Part shown: positions 7,436-15,255 of the stretch, one piece after another | Numbering within the stretch: position 1 is the stretch's first letter | Layout of the letters: each line of letters opens with the position of its first letter | From: Parvibaculum sp. | GTDB taxonomy: Bacteria > Pseudomonadota > Alphaproteobacteria > Parvibaculales > Parvibaculaceae | Direction: 5' to 3' | Assembly (NCBI GenBank): GCA_030645235.1 | Contig: JAUSMV010000030.1 | Coordinates: 434,001 to 498,000 of the forward strand | DNA length: 64,000 nt | Program-made: the position numbers and the translations under genes | Notes under the pieces: generated by a model | The model's database searches: none | Seen by the model: only the letters and a program-made list of their open reading frames with translations | What the model was told of the DNA's origin: nothing

Positions 7436-8209
7436 ATGAGCACACAGCCCCTTCACCCTGAGAGCACCCCGCCTGAGTTCCTGCATCTGGCCGGACATCA
7501 TCTGCGCTGGCGTCTGCTGGTTGAGCTGGGCCGGAGCGACCGCGTGGTGAGTGAACTCACCGCGTTGATCGACGAGCCGCAGAATCTGGTCTCCTACCAT
7601 TTGGCCAAACTGCGTGACGGCCGTCTGGTCTCGGCCAAGCGTAGTTCTGCGGATCGGCGGGATACTTATTACGGGCTGAATCTGCCGCGTATCGGTGATC
7701 TGTTATCGGCGGCAGGCGGGGCGCTCCATCCCGGCCTTCGTCTCAACCCGCCCGCACGCAACATTGCCACTCTGCCTATGACGCGGGTGCTGTTCCTCTG
7801 CACCGGTAACAGCGCGCGCTCCCAGATGGCGGAAGCGCTGGCCGGTGCCATGTCAGGCGGGGCGATTGAGGCTTATAGCGCGGGCAGCCACCCCAAGCCC
7901 ATGCATCCCAACGCGGTGCGCGTGATGCGGGACGAGCACGGGCTCGACCTGAGCGGCCATGTATCTAAGCATCTGGATGTGTTCGCCGACCAGCATTTCG
8001 ATCGGGTCATCAGCCTGTGTGACCAAGTGCGCGAAGTGTGCCCCCCGTTTCCCGGACATCCTGAAACTATCCACTGGAGCATCATCAATCCCGCGACCGG
8101 CGGCTCCGACGAGGCCACCTACCCTCTGTTTCAGCAAACAGCCACTGAAATCAAAACCCGCATTGAATTTCTGATCGCGAAACTCGCCGACCAAACATCC
8201 GCTCCCTGA
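7436..8209 (+). CDS. ArsR-type HTH regulator fused to thioredoxin-type arsenate reductase
   Basis: The 257-residue protein has two parts. Residues 14-92 are a winged-helix domain (LVELGRSDRVVSELTALID, then NLVSYHLAKLRDGRLV as recognition helix). Residues 115-250 are a low-molecular-weight phosphatase-fold ArsC: P-loop C122TGNSARSQ, and C195 and C202 in CDQVREVCP, spaced like Cys10/82/89 of the thioredoxin-coupled enzyme of Staphylococcus. There is no cysteine in the HTH part, so the usual ArsR As(III) site is missing. Fused arsRC genes are known elsewhere. The ATG at 7436 fits the promoter; two earlier in-frame ATGs lie in the operator and -10 region. Confidence 0.88.
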   Translation: MSTQPLHPESTPPEFLHLAGHHLRWRLLVELGRSDRVVSELTALIDEPQNLVSYHLAKLRDGRLVSAKRSSADRRDTYYGLNLPRIGDLLSAAGGALHPGLRLNPPARNIATLPMTRVLFLCTGNSARSQMAEALAGAMSGGAIEAYSAGSHPKPMHPNAVRVMRDEHGLDLSGHVSKHLDVFADQHFDRVISLCDQVREVCPPFPGHPETIHWSIINPATGGSDEATYPLFQQTATEIKTRIEFLIAKLADQTSAP

Positions 8210-8227
8210 GATTTAAGAGGCGCTGTC

Positions 8228-8629
8228 ATGACTATCAGCAAAGACACTGTGAGCGTTCGCTACATCGTTCATGACGTTGACGCCGCGATTGCCTTCTACA
8301 CGAAGCTTCTCGGCTTTGAAGTCTTGACCCATTTCGGACCAGCCTTCGCCGACGTCGCGCGCGGCAACCTGCGGCTGTTGCTCAGCGGGCCGACCAGTTC
8401 CGCCGGGCGGCCCATGCCGGACGGCGTCAAACCGGAACCCGGCGGCTGGAACCGCATTCACCTCATCGTTGATGACATCGAAGCAGAAGTCGCACGCCTG
8501 AGAAACGCCGGTGCCACGTTTCGCAATGACATTCTCGAAGGGCCGGGCGGCAAACAAATCCTGCTCCGCGACCCTTCCGGCAACGTCGTCGAACTGTTCC
8601 AACCAGCCGCTGTCAACCCGACACGATGA
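8228..8629 (+). CDS. VOC superfamily (glyoxalase-like) protein
   Basis: The 133-residue protein has two beta-alpha-beta-beta-beta modules of the vicinal oxygen chelate fold: VRYIVHDVDAAIAFYTKLLGF at the start, IHLIVDDIEAEVARLRNAG in the middle and LLRDPSGNVVELFQP at the end. It has no cysteine, so it is not a typical ArsI C-As lyase, which needs a Cys pair. AAGAGG lies ahead of the ATG and it is 18 bases after the ArsR-ArsC stop, so it is part of the same operon. The substrate is unknown; a role in arsenical or antibiotic handling is inference from position. Confidence 0.8.
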   Translation: MTISKDTVSVRYIVHDVDAAIAFYTKLLGFEVLTHFGPAFADVARGNLRLLLSGPTSSAGRPMPDGVKPEPGGWNRIHLIVDDIEAEVARLRNAGATFRNDILEGPGGKQILLRDPSGNVVELFQPAAVNPTR

Positions 8630-8648
8630 CCGAATGAGGGGGTAAAAG

Positions 8649-9092
8649 ATGAATACAGATCAGCGCGGTGTGAGTGTCCATCTGGACGGACAAACTGATT
8701 GGAATGAGCCAATGCGCAATCTGCGGCGATGGTGGAGTGTCATTACAAGCTTGATTGCGGTCGCCATCTTTATTCAGGCGATCTTAGCAGGTGCCATGTT
8801 GTCAGGCATCAGCTTTGCGCATGAAGCACATTCGGCAACGGCCACTATACTGATCGCTTTGGCGCTCATCGCGGGCCTCGTCTCCGTCATCACCCTTCGC
8901 CGTGTTGCGAACGGAACGAAACTCGGTCTGACACTTTTGATGCTGGCGGCCGTGCTCGTTCTCCAGACTGCCTTAGGCAAATTATCCGCAAACGGTGCCA
9001 ACCTCATGTGGGTTCATGTTCCTCTCGGCGTTGCTCTGGTCGGTTTCGCGGCACAGGCCATCGCCGGTGCCCGCAAACTCGGTACGGAATGA
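8649..9092 (+). CDS. Four-helix membrane protein of unknown function
   Basis: The 147-residue protein has a soluble N-terminus of about 30 residues and four hydrophobic helices (about 31-53, 63-80, 92-110 and 117-138). Histidines lie at the membrane edge in SFAHEAHSAT after helix 1 and in MWVHVPLG before helix 4; such pairs can bind haem or metal, but this is only suggestive. I do not recognise the family with confidence. It lies in the arsenic operon between the VOC gene and the second arsC. It is too small to be ArsB or Acr3. Confidence 0.65.
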   Translation: MNTDQRGVSVHLDGQTDWNEPMRNLRRWWSVITSLIAVAIFIQAILAGAMLSGISFAHEAHSATATILIALALIAGLVSVITLRRVANGTKLGLTLLMLAAVLVLQTALGKLSANGANLMWVHVPLGVALVGFAAQAIAGARKLGTE

Positions 9093-9111
9093 CAAACTCG
9101 GTACGGAATGA
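9074..9111. repeat. Perfect 19-bp tandem duplication at a gene junction
   Basis: The 19-bp unit CAAACTCGGTACGGAATGA occurs twice in direct succession (9074-9092 and 9093-9111). The first copy carries the stop of the membrane-protein gene, the second carries the ATG of the arsC gene. Without the duplication the two genes would overlap as ATGA. Confidence 0.95.
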
Positions 9112-9647
9112 CATGTGATCGCGCGATGCGCGCCGGACCTTATAACGTGCTCTTTTTATGCACAGGTAATTCCTCCCGCTCGATCATGGCCGAAGCTATT
9201 CTCTCACGCTTCGGCGCGGACAAATTCAATTCCTTCAGCGCGGGTTCGCGGCCCAAGAGCTATGTGCATCCGCTTGTTTTGCAGAAGCTGAAAAACCTGA
9301 ACTACAGGCCTGACATCTTCCGCCCGAAGAGTTGGGAAGAATTTTCCGGACGCGATGCCCCTGAACTCGATTTTGTGTTCACCGTTTGCGACAACGCTGC
9401 CAATGAAGTCTGCCCAATCTGGCCAGGTCAACCGATAACAGCACATTGGAGCGTGCCAGATCCGACCGCTGCGCGCGGCACGGGTGCCGAAGTTGCCTTC
9501 GCCTTCGATAATGCATGGCGCATGCTGCAGAACCGCATCACCCTTTTCTGCAATTTGCCGATAGACAAGCTCGACCGACTCTCTCTGCAAAACAGGCTTG
9601 ATGAGATCGGGCGAAACGGCTCTATGCGCCTATTGTGGTCGATCTGA
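9108..9647 (+). CDS. arsC: Arsenate reductase, low-molecular-weight phosphatase fold
   Basis: The 179-residue protein has the P-loop C18TGNSSRS, then C94 and C102 in CDNAANEVCP followed by WPGQPITAHWSVPDPTA, the common form of proteobacterial ArsC. It reduces arsenate to arsenite through a cysteine relay. The extra C-terminal tail (about residues 150-179) is not typical. The ATG lies in the second copy of the tandem duplication; a Met at residue 7 is an alternative start. Together with the upstream fusion this locus holds two arsenate reductases of the same fold but no arsenite exporter. Confidence 0.88.
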   Translation: MTCDRAMRAGPYNVLFLCTGNSSRSIMAEAILSRFGADKFNSFSAGSRPKSYVHPLVLQKLKNLNYRPDIFRPKSWEEFSGRDAPELDFVFTVCDNAANEVCPIWPGQPITAHWSVPDPTAARGTGAEVAFAFDNAWRMLQNRITLFCNLPIDKLDRLSLQNRLDEIGRNGSMRLLWSI

Positions 9648-9800
9648 AACCAACACACGTCTTTCGGCCTATCCGGCGGCGATGAGTGCAATCTGAATAT
9701 TTAGTGGGAGATCTCTCGCGCCCTACCCCTCCGACATGCAAGCCATCCTCTCGTATGAATCGTTGACGGGTACGGAGCAATTCTCTCTGATAGGGGAAAG

Positions 9801-9819
9801 CTCCGGCCTGTTGCCGGAG
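9801..9819 (+). promoter_or_regulatory. Hairpin in the leader of the first lipoprotein gene
   Basis: CTCCGGC, CTGTT, GCCGGAG form a perfect 7-bp stem with a 5-base loop, ending 15 bases before the lipoprotein ATG and just ahead of its GGGGGGA ribosome binding site. There is no T run, so it is not a terminator; it could affect translation or mRNA stability. Confidence 0.4.
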
Positions 9820-9834
9820 ATACGGGGGGATTTC

Positions 9835-10470
9835 ATGTTTACAAAACTAATCGGACTTGCCTTTGCGGCGAGCCTGCTGGCGGGTTGCGCTATCGGCAAC
9901 AAGATTGACTATCGCGGCCAGATGCCTGCCATGGCACCGATCACGCAAGGGAAGACTGTATCTCTCGGCGTGCAGGATGCGCGGCCCTATGTTTTATCCG
10001 GCGACAAGGCGCCGAGCTTTGTTGGCTTGCAGCGCGGCGGGTACGGCAATCCCTTCGATGTGACAACGACAAGCGGACAGCCTCTGGCCGATGATCTGTT
10101 GCAGACATTTTCGACAATGCTGAAGCGAGGCGGAGCCAATGTGACATCGGCGATGGTCCCCGGAACCCGGAGCACCGCGCAGGCTATTGAACAACTTTCA
10201 AAAAACGGATCAGACCGCGTGATGCTGATCTCGTTCAGAGAATGGAAAAGCGACTCTTTCATGAACGCCTGGGTCATGTATGACATCACCGCCAAAGTGT
10301 TCGACAAGAGCGGCAAGCTGCTCGGCGAGAAAAGCCTGCAAGGCAAGGATGCTGTGACCGCCGGTGCGGCCTATGCCGGAAGTGAAAGCAACAACAGCAT
10401 CACGGATGCGTCAACAAATACGATGCGGGACCTGATGAACGCTCCGCAAATTGTCGCCGCGTTGCAGTAA
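9835..10470 (+). CDS. Lipoprotein, first of two tandem paralogues
   Basis: The 211-residue protein begins with a short lipoprotein signal ending LLAGC (Cys18 is the lipid anchor). The mature part shares a clear pattern with the next gene: IDYRGQMP, then VSLGVQDARPYVLSGDKAPS, LADDLLQTFS, and VFDKSGKLLGEKS, ending NAPQIVAALQ. I do not recognise a named family. It probably sits in the outer membrane facing the periplasm. The start is the ATG after GGGGGGA; the open frame upstream has no signal peptide. Confidence 0.75.
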   Translation: MFTKLIGLAFAASLLAGCAIGNKIDYRGQMPAMAPITQGKTVSLGVQDARPYVLSGDKAPSFVGLQRGGYGNPFDVTTTSGQPLADDLLQTFSTMLKRGGANVTSAMVPGTRSTAQAIEQLSKNGSDRVMLISFREWKSDSFMNAWVMYDITAKVFDKSGKLLGEKSLQGKDAVTAGAAYAGSESNNSITDASTNTMRDLMNAPQIVAALQ

Positions 10471-10481
10471 GAGGCCAAATC

Positions 10482-11135
10482 ATGCTGCAGAAATTTATCG
10501 GGATTGTCATTGCTGCGGGTTTGCTTGCGGGTTGCGGAATGTCCGTCCAGGGGCGCATCGACTATGCGGCCCAGGCTCCCCGTATTCCAACCGTCGGCGC
10601 GGGCCAATCGATTGCACTTGGCGTACAAGACGTGCGCCCTTACGTGCTCTCCGGTGAAAGTAAGCCATCATACGTTACCACCACTCGAAACGGCTTGGGC
10701 GCCGTGGCGGCATATCTGACGACAAGATCTGAAAAACCACTGGCAAATGATTTGGTAGATGCCATCAGCCGCGCTCTTGAAGAAAACGGGGCGCATGTCA
10801 CCGGCACCGTCTTGAGCAGCACTCAATCCGGCGACAAAGCCTTTGATGCTCTGTCCAAAAGCGGGGCTGACAAAGTGCTCAGCATTGCGGTTCGGGAATG
10901 GAGAACCGATCTCTATCCCTATCGGGATCCGATGATATATCTCGATATGAGCGCACAGGTTTTCGACAAGAGCGGAAAACTGCTGGGTGAAAACACCGTC
11001 ACAGCCAAAGGCGAATTTGTAAAACTGCTGTTGGGGCAGGAAACTCAGTACGGGGACGGCGGCGTTGCACAGACCTACCAAGACAAACTCAGGGAATTGT
11101 TAAGCGCACCTCAGATTGTGGCGGCGTTGAAGTAG
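10482..11135 (+). CDS. Lipoprotein, second of two tandem paralogues
   Basis: The 217-residue protein has a lipoprotein signal ending LLAGC (Cys18). It aligns along its whole length with the preceding gene: IDYAAQAPRIP, LGVQDVRPYVLSGESKPS, VFDKSGKLLGENT and the same ending SAPQIVAALK. The two are therefore a tandem duplication that has diverged considerably. The gap is 11 bases with AAGAGG before the ATG, so they are cotranscribed. The function is unknown; the two may form a hetero-oligomer, which is inference. Confidence 0.75.
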   Translation: MLQKFIGIVIAAGLLAGCGMSVQGRIDYAAQAPRIPTVGAGQSIALGVQDVRPYVLSGESKPSYVTTTRNGLGAVAAYLTTRSEKPLANDLVDAISRALEENGAHVTGTVLSSTQSGDKAFDALSKSGADKVLSIAVREWRTDLYPYRDPMIYLDMSAQVFDKSGKLLGENTVTAKGEFVKLLLGQETQYGDGGVAQTYQDKLRELLSAPQIVAALK

Positions 11136-11139
11136 CGGA

Positions 11140-12123
11140 TCAGGCCAGCTCAACTTCTCTCGGAACGAATTCCATTGCGTCGCGGATCACCGCGACATCA
11201 GCATCTTTGCGCGGGGCGTTTTCGGAGATGTGGCGGCGGTAGGCGCGGGCACCTGGCATGCCGGTGAAGAGGCCAAGAATGTGGCGTGACATGGCATGGA
11301 GATGGATGCCGCGTGACAGTTGCTCTTCAACATAAGGTATGAAGCGTTCGAGAATATCGTGGCGTGTCGGCACCGGCGTTGTTGCGCCGTAAAAACGACG
11401 ATCCACTTCAGCAAGGACGTAAGGCGTCTGATAAGCCGCGCGACCGAGCATTGCGCCATCGACATGCGCCATATGCTCTTCTGCTTCATCGAGCGTGAGG
11501 ATGCCGCCATTGATCAAAATTTCCATATCGGGCATGGCCTGCTTCAGGGCGTATGCGCGCGCATATTCGAGCGGGGGCACGTCGCGGTTTTCGCGCGGGC
11601 TTAAGCCTTCGAGCCAGGCTTTGCGTGCATGGACGATGAGCGTTTTACAACCGGCATCGCGCACGCGTTCAGCAAGCTCAGGCAACGCCACGTCCGGGTC
11701 TTGCTCATCAACGCCGATGCGGCATTTCACGGTGACCGGCACGGAGACGGCTTTGCGCATCGCGCTCACGCAGTCGGCGACCAGTGCGGGCTCACGCATG
11801 AGGCAGGCACCGAAGCGTCCTGATTGCACGCGGTCAGACGGGCAGCCGACATTGAGGTTTACTTCGCCATAGCCGAAACCTTCGGCTATGCGCGCGGCCT
11901 CGGCCAGCGCTTCGGGCTCCGAGCCGCCAAGCTGGACAGCGACGGGATGCTCGCTTTCATCGAAACCCAGCAGGTGTTCGCGGTCACCATGGATCACAGC
12001 GCCGGTTGTGACCATCTCGGTATAAAGCAGCGCGCGCGACGAGATGAGACGCAGGAAGTACCGGTCATGCCGGTCTGTCCAGTCCATCATGGGGGCAACA
12101 GAGATTTGGCGGCGGATTGTCAT
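11140..12123 (-). CDS. dusA: tRNA-dihydrouridine(20/20a) synthase
   Basis: The 327-residue flavoenzyme reduces U20/U20a in the tRNA D-loop. It starts MTIRRQISVAPMMDWTDRHDRYF, the DusA form of the N-terminal FMN loop. The catalytic Cys is in VNLNVGCPSDRVQSGRFGACLM, and LIVHARKAWLEGLSP and GGILTLDEA follow. The open frame extends over 100 codons upstream, but those residues are not DusA-like, so the start was set at the Met before the conserved N-terminus. It converges on the lipoprotein pair with only four bases between stops and no visible terminator. Confidence 0.93.
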   Translation of the reverse strand: MTIRRQISVAPMMDWTDRHDRYFLRLISSRALLYTEMVTTGAVIHGDREHLLGFDESEHPVAVQLGGSEPEALAEAARIAEGFGYGEVNLNVGCPSDRVQSGRFGACLMREPALVADCVSAMRKAVSVPVTVKCRIGVDEQDPDVALPELAERVRDAGCKTLIVHARKAWLEGLSPRENRDVPPLEYARAYALKQAMPDMEILINGGILTLDEAEEHMAHVDGAMLGRAAYQTPYVLAEVDRRFYGATTPVPTRHDILERFIPYVEEQLSRGIHLHAMSRHILGLFTGMPGARAYRRHISENAPRKDADVAVIRDAMEFVPREVELA

Positions 12124-12292
12124 TCCCGCTTTATACGAACTTATGGGCTGCCTAAGAACCCCCGAAATTCGTTGTATTTTTGTCGCGCTTGAAATCAACC
12201 TACTGTGTAAAGCTTCGGGCCAATAAAGGCCTATCCTTTGGGAAGCATTTCCCGACGCCGCATCGGGTGGGCTCAAAAGCAGGAGTTTTGAT

Positions 12293-13414
12293 TTGAAAAC
12301 CAGCCGAGCGTTCCGGGCGTTAGGGGGCTTTGCCATTGCCGCCCCTCTCCTCCTTTGCCTGACCGAAGTGGCTTTGAGCTCGGACACACCCTCCCCACCA
12401 AAGACACAGGGCTTCAGCCTCAAAACGCCGCCCAAGATCGCCATGATCTATTACGACCGGAAATCGGATGGCGGCTGGATCGCGGCGTTCGAAACCGCGC
12501 GGTTGCAGCTGGAGAAAGAGCTGGGCGTTGAAATCGCCTATGAGCAAAACGTGACGGAGAGTTCTGCCCACGCGATTGCAGCGTCGGAACGCTTCATCAG
12601 CGAAGGCTACAACATCATCATCGGTACGGGCTCTTACTACTCCGACACTTTTCAGACGCTGGCGACACGTAACCCTGACATAGCCTTTCTGAATGCGGCC
12701 GGCACCTCCAATGGGCCTAACCTGCAATCCTTTTATGGCCGCACTTTTGACAGCCACTATCTTTGCGGCATGGTGGCGGGCGCTATGTCAAAGCATCACA
12801 AGATCGGCTACGTGGCGGCGCGGGAGATTCCGGTTGTCAACTGGGGTGTCAACGGCTTCATACTTGGCGTGAGACAAAGCGATCCCGATGGCACAGTGAT
12901 GGCACGCTATAATAATGACTGGGCCAATCCGCGACAGGAAGCCTTCAATGCAAATACGCTCATTGATCTTGGCGCTGACGTAATCGGGCAGCATGTCAAC
13001 ACACCCACGCCGCAACTTGTGGCACAAGCGCGAGGTGCGTTGGGCACGGGCCATCACAGTGACATGAGCAAGACGGCACCCAAAGCAACGGTCTGTTCAT
13101 CCGTATGGCGCTGGGGCCGCTATCTACTGCCGGAACTGAAAGAGATCATGGCGGGAAACTGGAAACCGGACCCGGAGGGTGACCTGCCCTCGTTTCGCGA
13201 CGGGCCGACCGACATAGTCCTCAACATGACGCTTGTGCCCGAAGACCTTGCGCGGAGGGTGATGAAAGAGCGGCAGGCGCTGTTCGACGGAAAGGACGTC
13301 TTCGTCGGGGCGCTGGACCAAAATGGAATGCCCTTGCCGATTGCAGGTCCAACACCAAGCCGTGCGGAACTCTGGGCGATGGACTGGCATGTGGAGGGAT
13401 TTACCACTCCGTAA
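12293..13414 (+). CDS. BMP family substrate-binding protein
   Basis: The 373-residue protein has an N-terminal export signal and a periplasmic-binding fold of the basic-membrane-protein type (PnrA/Med family), with PPKIAMIYYDRKSDGGWIAAFE, NIIIGTGSYYSD, IAFLNAAGTSN, and LCGMVAGAMSKHHKIGYVAA. Relatives bind nucleosides or purines for ABC import, and some act in signalling. No permease or ATPase gene is next to it, so it is an orphan here. The start is TTG, seven bases after a clean AGGAG. Confidence 0.85.
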   Translation: MKTSRAFRALGGFAIAAPLLLCLTEVALSSDTPSPPKTQGFSLKTPPKIAMIYYDRKSDGGWIAAFETARLQLEKELGVEIAYEQNVTESSAHAIAASERFISEGYNIIIGTGSYYSDTFQTLATRNPDIAFLNAAGTSNGPNLQSFYGRTFDSHYLCGMVAGAMSKHHKIGYVAAREIPVVNWGVNGFILGVRQSDPDGTVMARYNNDWANPRQEAFNANTLIDLGADVIGQHVNTPTPQLVAQARGALGTGHHSDMSKTAPKATVCSSVWRWGRYLLPELKEIMAGNWKPDPEGDLPSFRDGPTDIVLNMTLVPEDLARRVMKERQALFDGKDVFVGALDQNGMPLPIAGPTPSRAELWAMDWHVEGFTTP

Positions 13415-13608
13415 AAGTAACGCGTGCTGACATGGATGAGCCGCCTGCACTCGCAACGCCGAACCAATAACCAACAAAGCAGAATTGAAAGACGCCGTGA
13501 CCTTTGGTCATTTGAACGCCCGTTCACTGGATTTGGCCCTGTCCCGCGCTATAGTTGAGCGAGGGGTGCAGAATACCGTCCTTATACGGATTTATAGGAG
13601 CGGACAGA

Positions 13609-14604
13609 ATGGGCCATAGCGGGACATGCGGTTGCGGCGCGGGGCTTGTGGATGTTCATGCGCATTTTTTGCCGGAATGTTACGGTCATGCACTTACCAA
13701 GGCGGGATTGAAAACGCTTGATGGCGGGATGCCTGTGCCCGCCTGGAGCGAGACAGAGGCGCTGGCCGTGATGGACCGGCAGGGCATAGAGACAGCTGTG
13801 ATTTCACTGTCGTCGCCCTCCACGCATTTTCTACCCGATGCGAAAAGGGCCAAGCTGGTGCGTGAGGTGAACGAGGCGGGAGCAACACTCACGCGGTCGC
13901 ATCCCAAACGGTTTGGATTTTTCGCGAGTCTGCCAATGCCGGATGTGACAGCGGCGCTTGCTGAAATTACATATGCGTTTGAGACGCTGGGTGTCGATGG
14001 CGTGATCCTTGAGACGAATATCAACGGGGAGTATTTAGGCTCACCGCGCTTTGCGCCGGTATTTGCGGAGCTTAACCGGCGCGGTGCAACACTCTTTCTG
14101 CATCCGACCAGCCCTGCCTGCTTTGAGCAACTGGCGTTGGGGCGGCCAGCGCCTCTGCTGGAATTTCCGCTCGATACGACGCGCACGATTGTGGACATGC
14201 TGTATCAACGCGTGTTGCAAACAAACCCTGACATCAAGGTGATTGTACCGCATGGAGGCGCGGCTCTGACGGCATTGGCCGCGCGGATCGCCGTCTTTGC
14301 CAATGTGCCCTTCGTCAATCCGCGACCGGCGAGCGAGGAGGAAGTATGGGAAGCTTTGAGCAAGCTCTATTATGACCTCGCATTGTCGGCGCATCCTGTG
14401 CCATTCGCGGCGCTTCGGGCCATCGCGCCTATTTCACATATTCTGTTCGGGAGCGACTGGCCCTTCACGCCGGAATTCGGCGTGGCGCGCAATGTGGCGC
14501 AGTTAAAGGAGGCCGAGACATTGAGTGCTGCTGATGCCTGCGCTATTGCGCATGAGAACGCGGCGCGGATTTTACCGCGATTAGTGGCAAGCCTAGCTAA
14601 GTAA
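13609..14604 (+). CDS. Amidohydrolase family protein (ACMSD-like)
   Basis: The 331-residue protein belongs to the amidohydrolase-2 group, which includes decarboxylases such as aminocarboxymuconate-semialdehyde decarboxylase. Metal-binding motifs are VDVHAHFLP (HxH) near residue 16, LFLHPTSP with a single His, VIVPHGGAAL, and FGSDWPFTPE with the Asp. The start is the ATG eight bases after TAGGAG, giving MGHSGTCGCGAGLVD; an earlier TTG would add 18 residues. The substrate is not clear and no pathway genes are adjacent. A hairpin repeat follows the stop. Confidence 0.85.
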   Translation: MGHSGTCGCGAGLVDVHAHFLPECYGHALTKAGLKTLDGGMPVPAWSETEALAVMDRQGIETAVISLSSPSTHFLPDAKRAKLVREVNEAGATLTRSHPKRFGFFASLPMPDVTAALAEITYAFETLGVDGVILETNINGEYLGSPRFAPVFAELNRRGATLFLHPTSPACFEQLALGRPAPLLEFPLDTTRTIVDMLYQRVLQTNPDIKVIVPHGGAALTALAARIAVFANVPFVNPRPASEEEVWEALSKLYYDLALSAHPVPFAALRAIAPISHILFGSDWPFTPEFGVARNVAQLKEAETLSAADACAIAHENAARILPRLVASLAK

Positions 14605-14665
14605 GCCCCTCACCCTTGCCCTCTCCCCCCTCGCACGCGAACAGAAAAGGGGGAGGGAAAGGGGT
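14605..14665. repeat. CCCTCACCC hairpin repeat, copy 4
   Basis: GCCCCTCACCCTTGCCCTCTCCCCCC is followed, after CTCGCACGCGAACAG, by GGGGGAGGGAAAGGGG, giving a long imperfect hairpin. It begins at the last base of the amidohydrolase gene and lies between convergent genes, so it may end transcription from both sides. Confidence 0.6.
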
Positions 14666-14685
14666 TCCAGGACGGAAGAGGTTTA

Positions 14686-14826
14686 TTACCTGCTGCCTTT
14701 GGGGCCCTTTTCGGGCTTGGCTTCATTGGCGAAAACCGACGTTGTTGTGGACCCTGCGGCTTTCGCCTTTTTGTCCTGCTTCGGTTTCTTCTTTTCCTTG
14801 TTCGACTTCATCTGACCTTTGGCCAC
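14686..14826 (-). CDS. Small Lys-rich protein, 46 residues
   Basis: A GTG start (14824-14826) lies seven bases after AAGGAG and opens a 46-codon frame starting MAKGQMKSNKEKKKPKQDKK and ending KPEKGPKGSR. The MAKGQMxSNxExxKPK pattern recurs from memory in many proteobacterial small hypothetical proteins. Fifteen of 46 residues are Lys, so a nucleic-acid contact is possible, but nothing proves a role. The frame, the strong ribosome binding site and the recognisable N-terminus argue that it is real. Confidence 0.75.
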   Translation of the reverse strand: MAKGQMKSNKEKKKPKQDKKAKAAGSTTTSVFANEAKPEKGPKGSR

Positions 14827-15054
14827 GATAACTCTCCTTGGCGACTCGGCGCGCAATCGCGCCTAGTCTGCAGTTTAACGATTTACACGGTTAACTGCCT
14901 GATTTTTCGGACATAACCGCGCGGGAAGCCGATAAATCTTGCAGTTTCGGGCCTTTAGCCGCATAGATGCGCCTGCTCGATCAGCGCCCCCCTGTTGATT
15001 TTCGGCAAAAGTCGCAAAACGTGGACCCTCAGGCCCGCGCCTCAGGAGATTTCC

Positions 15055-15243
15055 ATGCAGAACCACAAATTCAAAGTCGGTGAATTGGTCGAGTTTCACC
15101 CCGGCGGGTCTTACCTTGCCAAAACGCGTGGTCAGTATGAAGTCGTGCGTTTGCTACCATCCGAGGGCGACGGGTTTCAGTATCGCGTGAAGAACACGAC
15201 GGACGGTCACGAACGCATCGTGCGCGAAGGGCAGATTGATTGA
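15055..15243 (+). CDS. Small conserved protein, 62 residues
   Basis: The ATG follows AGGAG by six bases and gives MQNHKFKVGELVEFHPGGS, with later YEVVRLLPSEGDGFQYRVKN and HERIVREGQI. The pattern of short beta strands with VGELVEF and YRVKN suggests a small SH3/KOW-like barrel. It resembles short hypothetical proteins common in Alphaproteobacteria; the function is unknown. It stands alone, divergent from the Lys-rich small gene, with a shared 228-bp upstream region that shows nothing else I recognise. Confidence 0.75.
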   Translation: MQNHKFKVGELVEFHPGGSYLAKTRGQYEVVRLLPSEGDGFQYRVKNTTDGHERIVREGQID

Positions 15244-15255
15244 GGGCTCCCGCCC

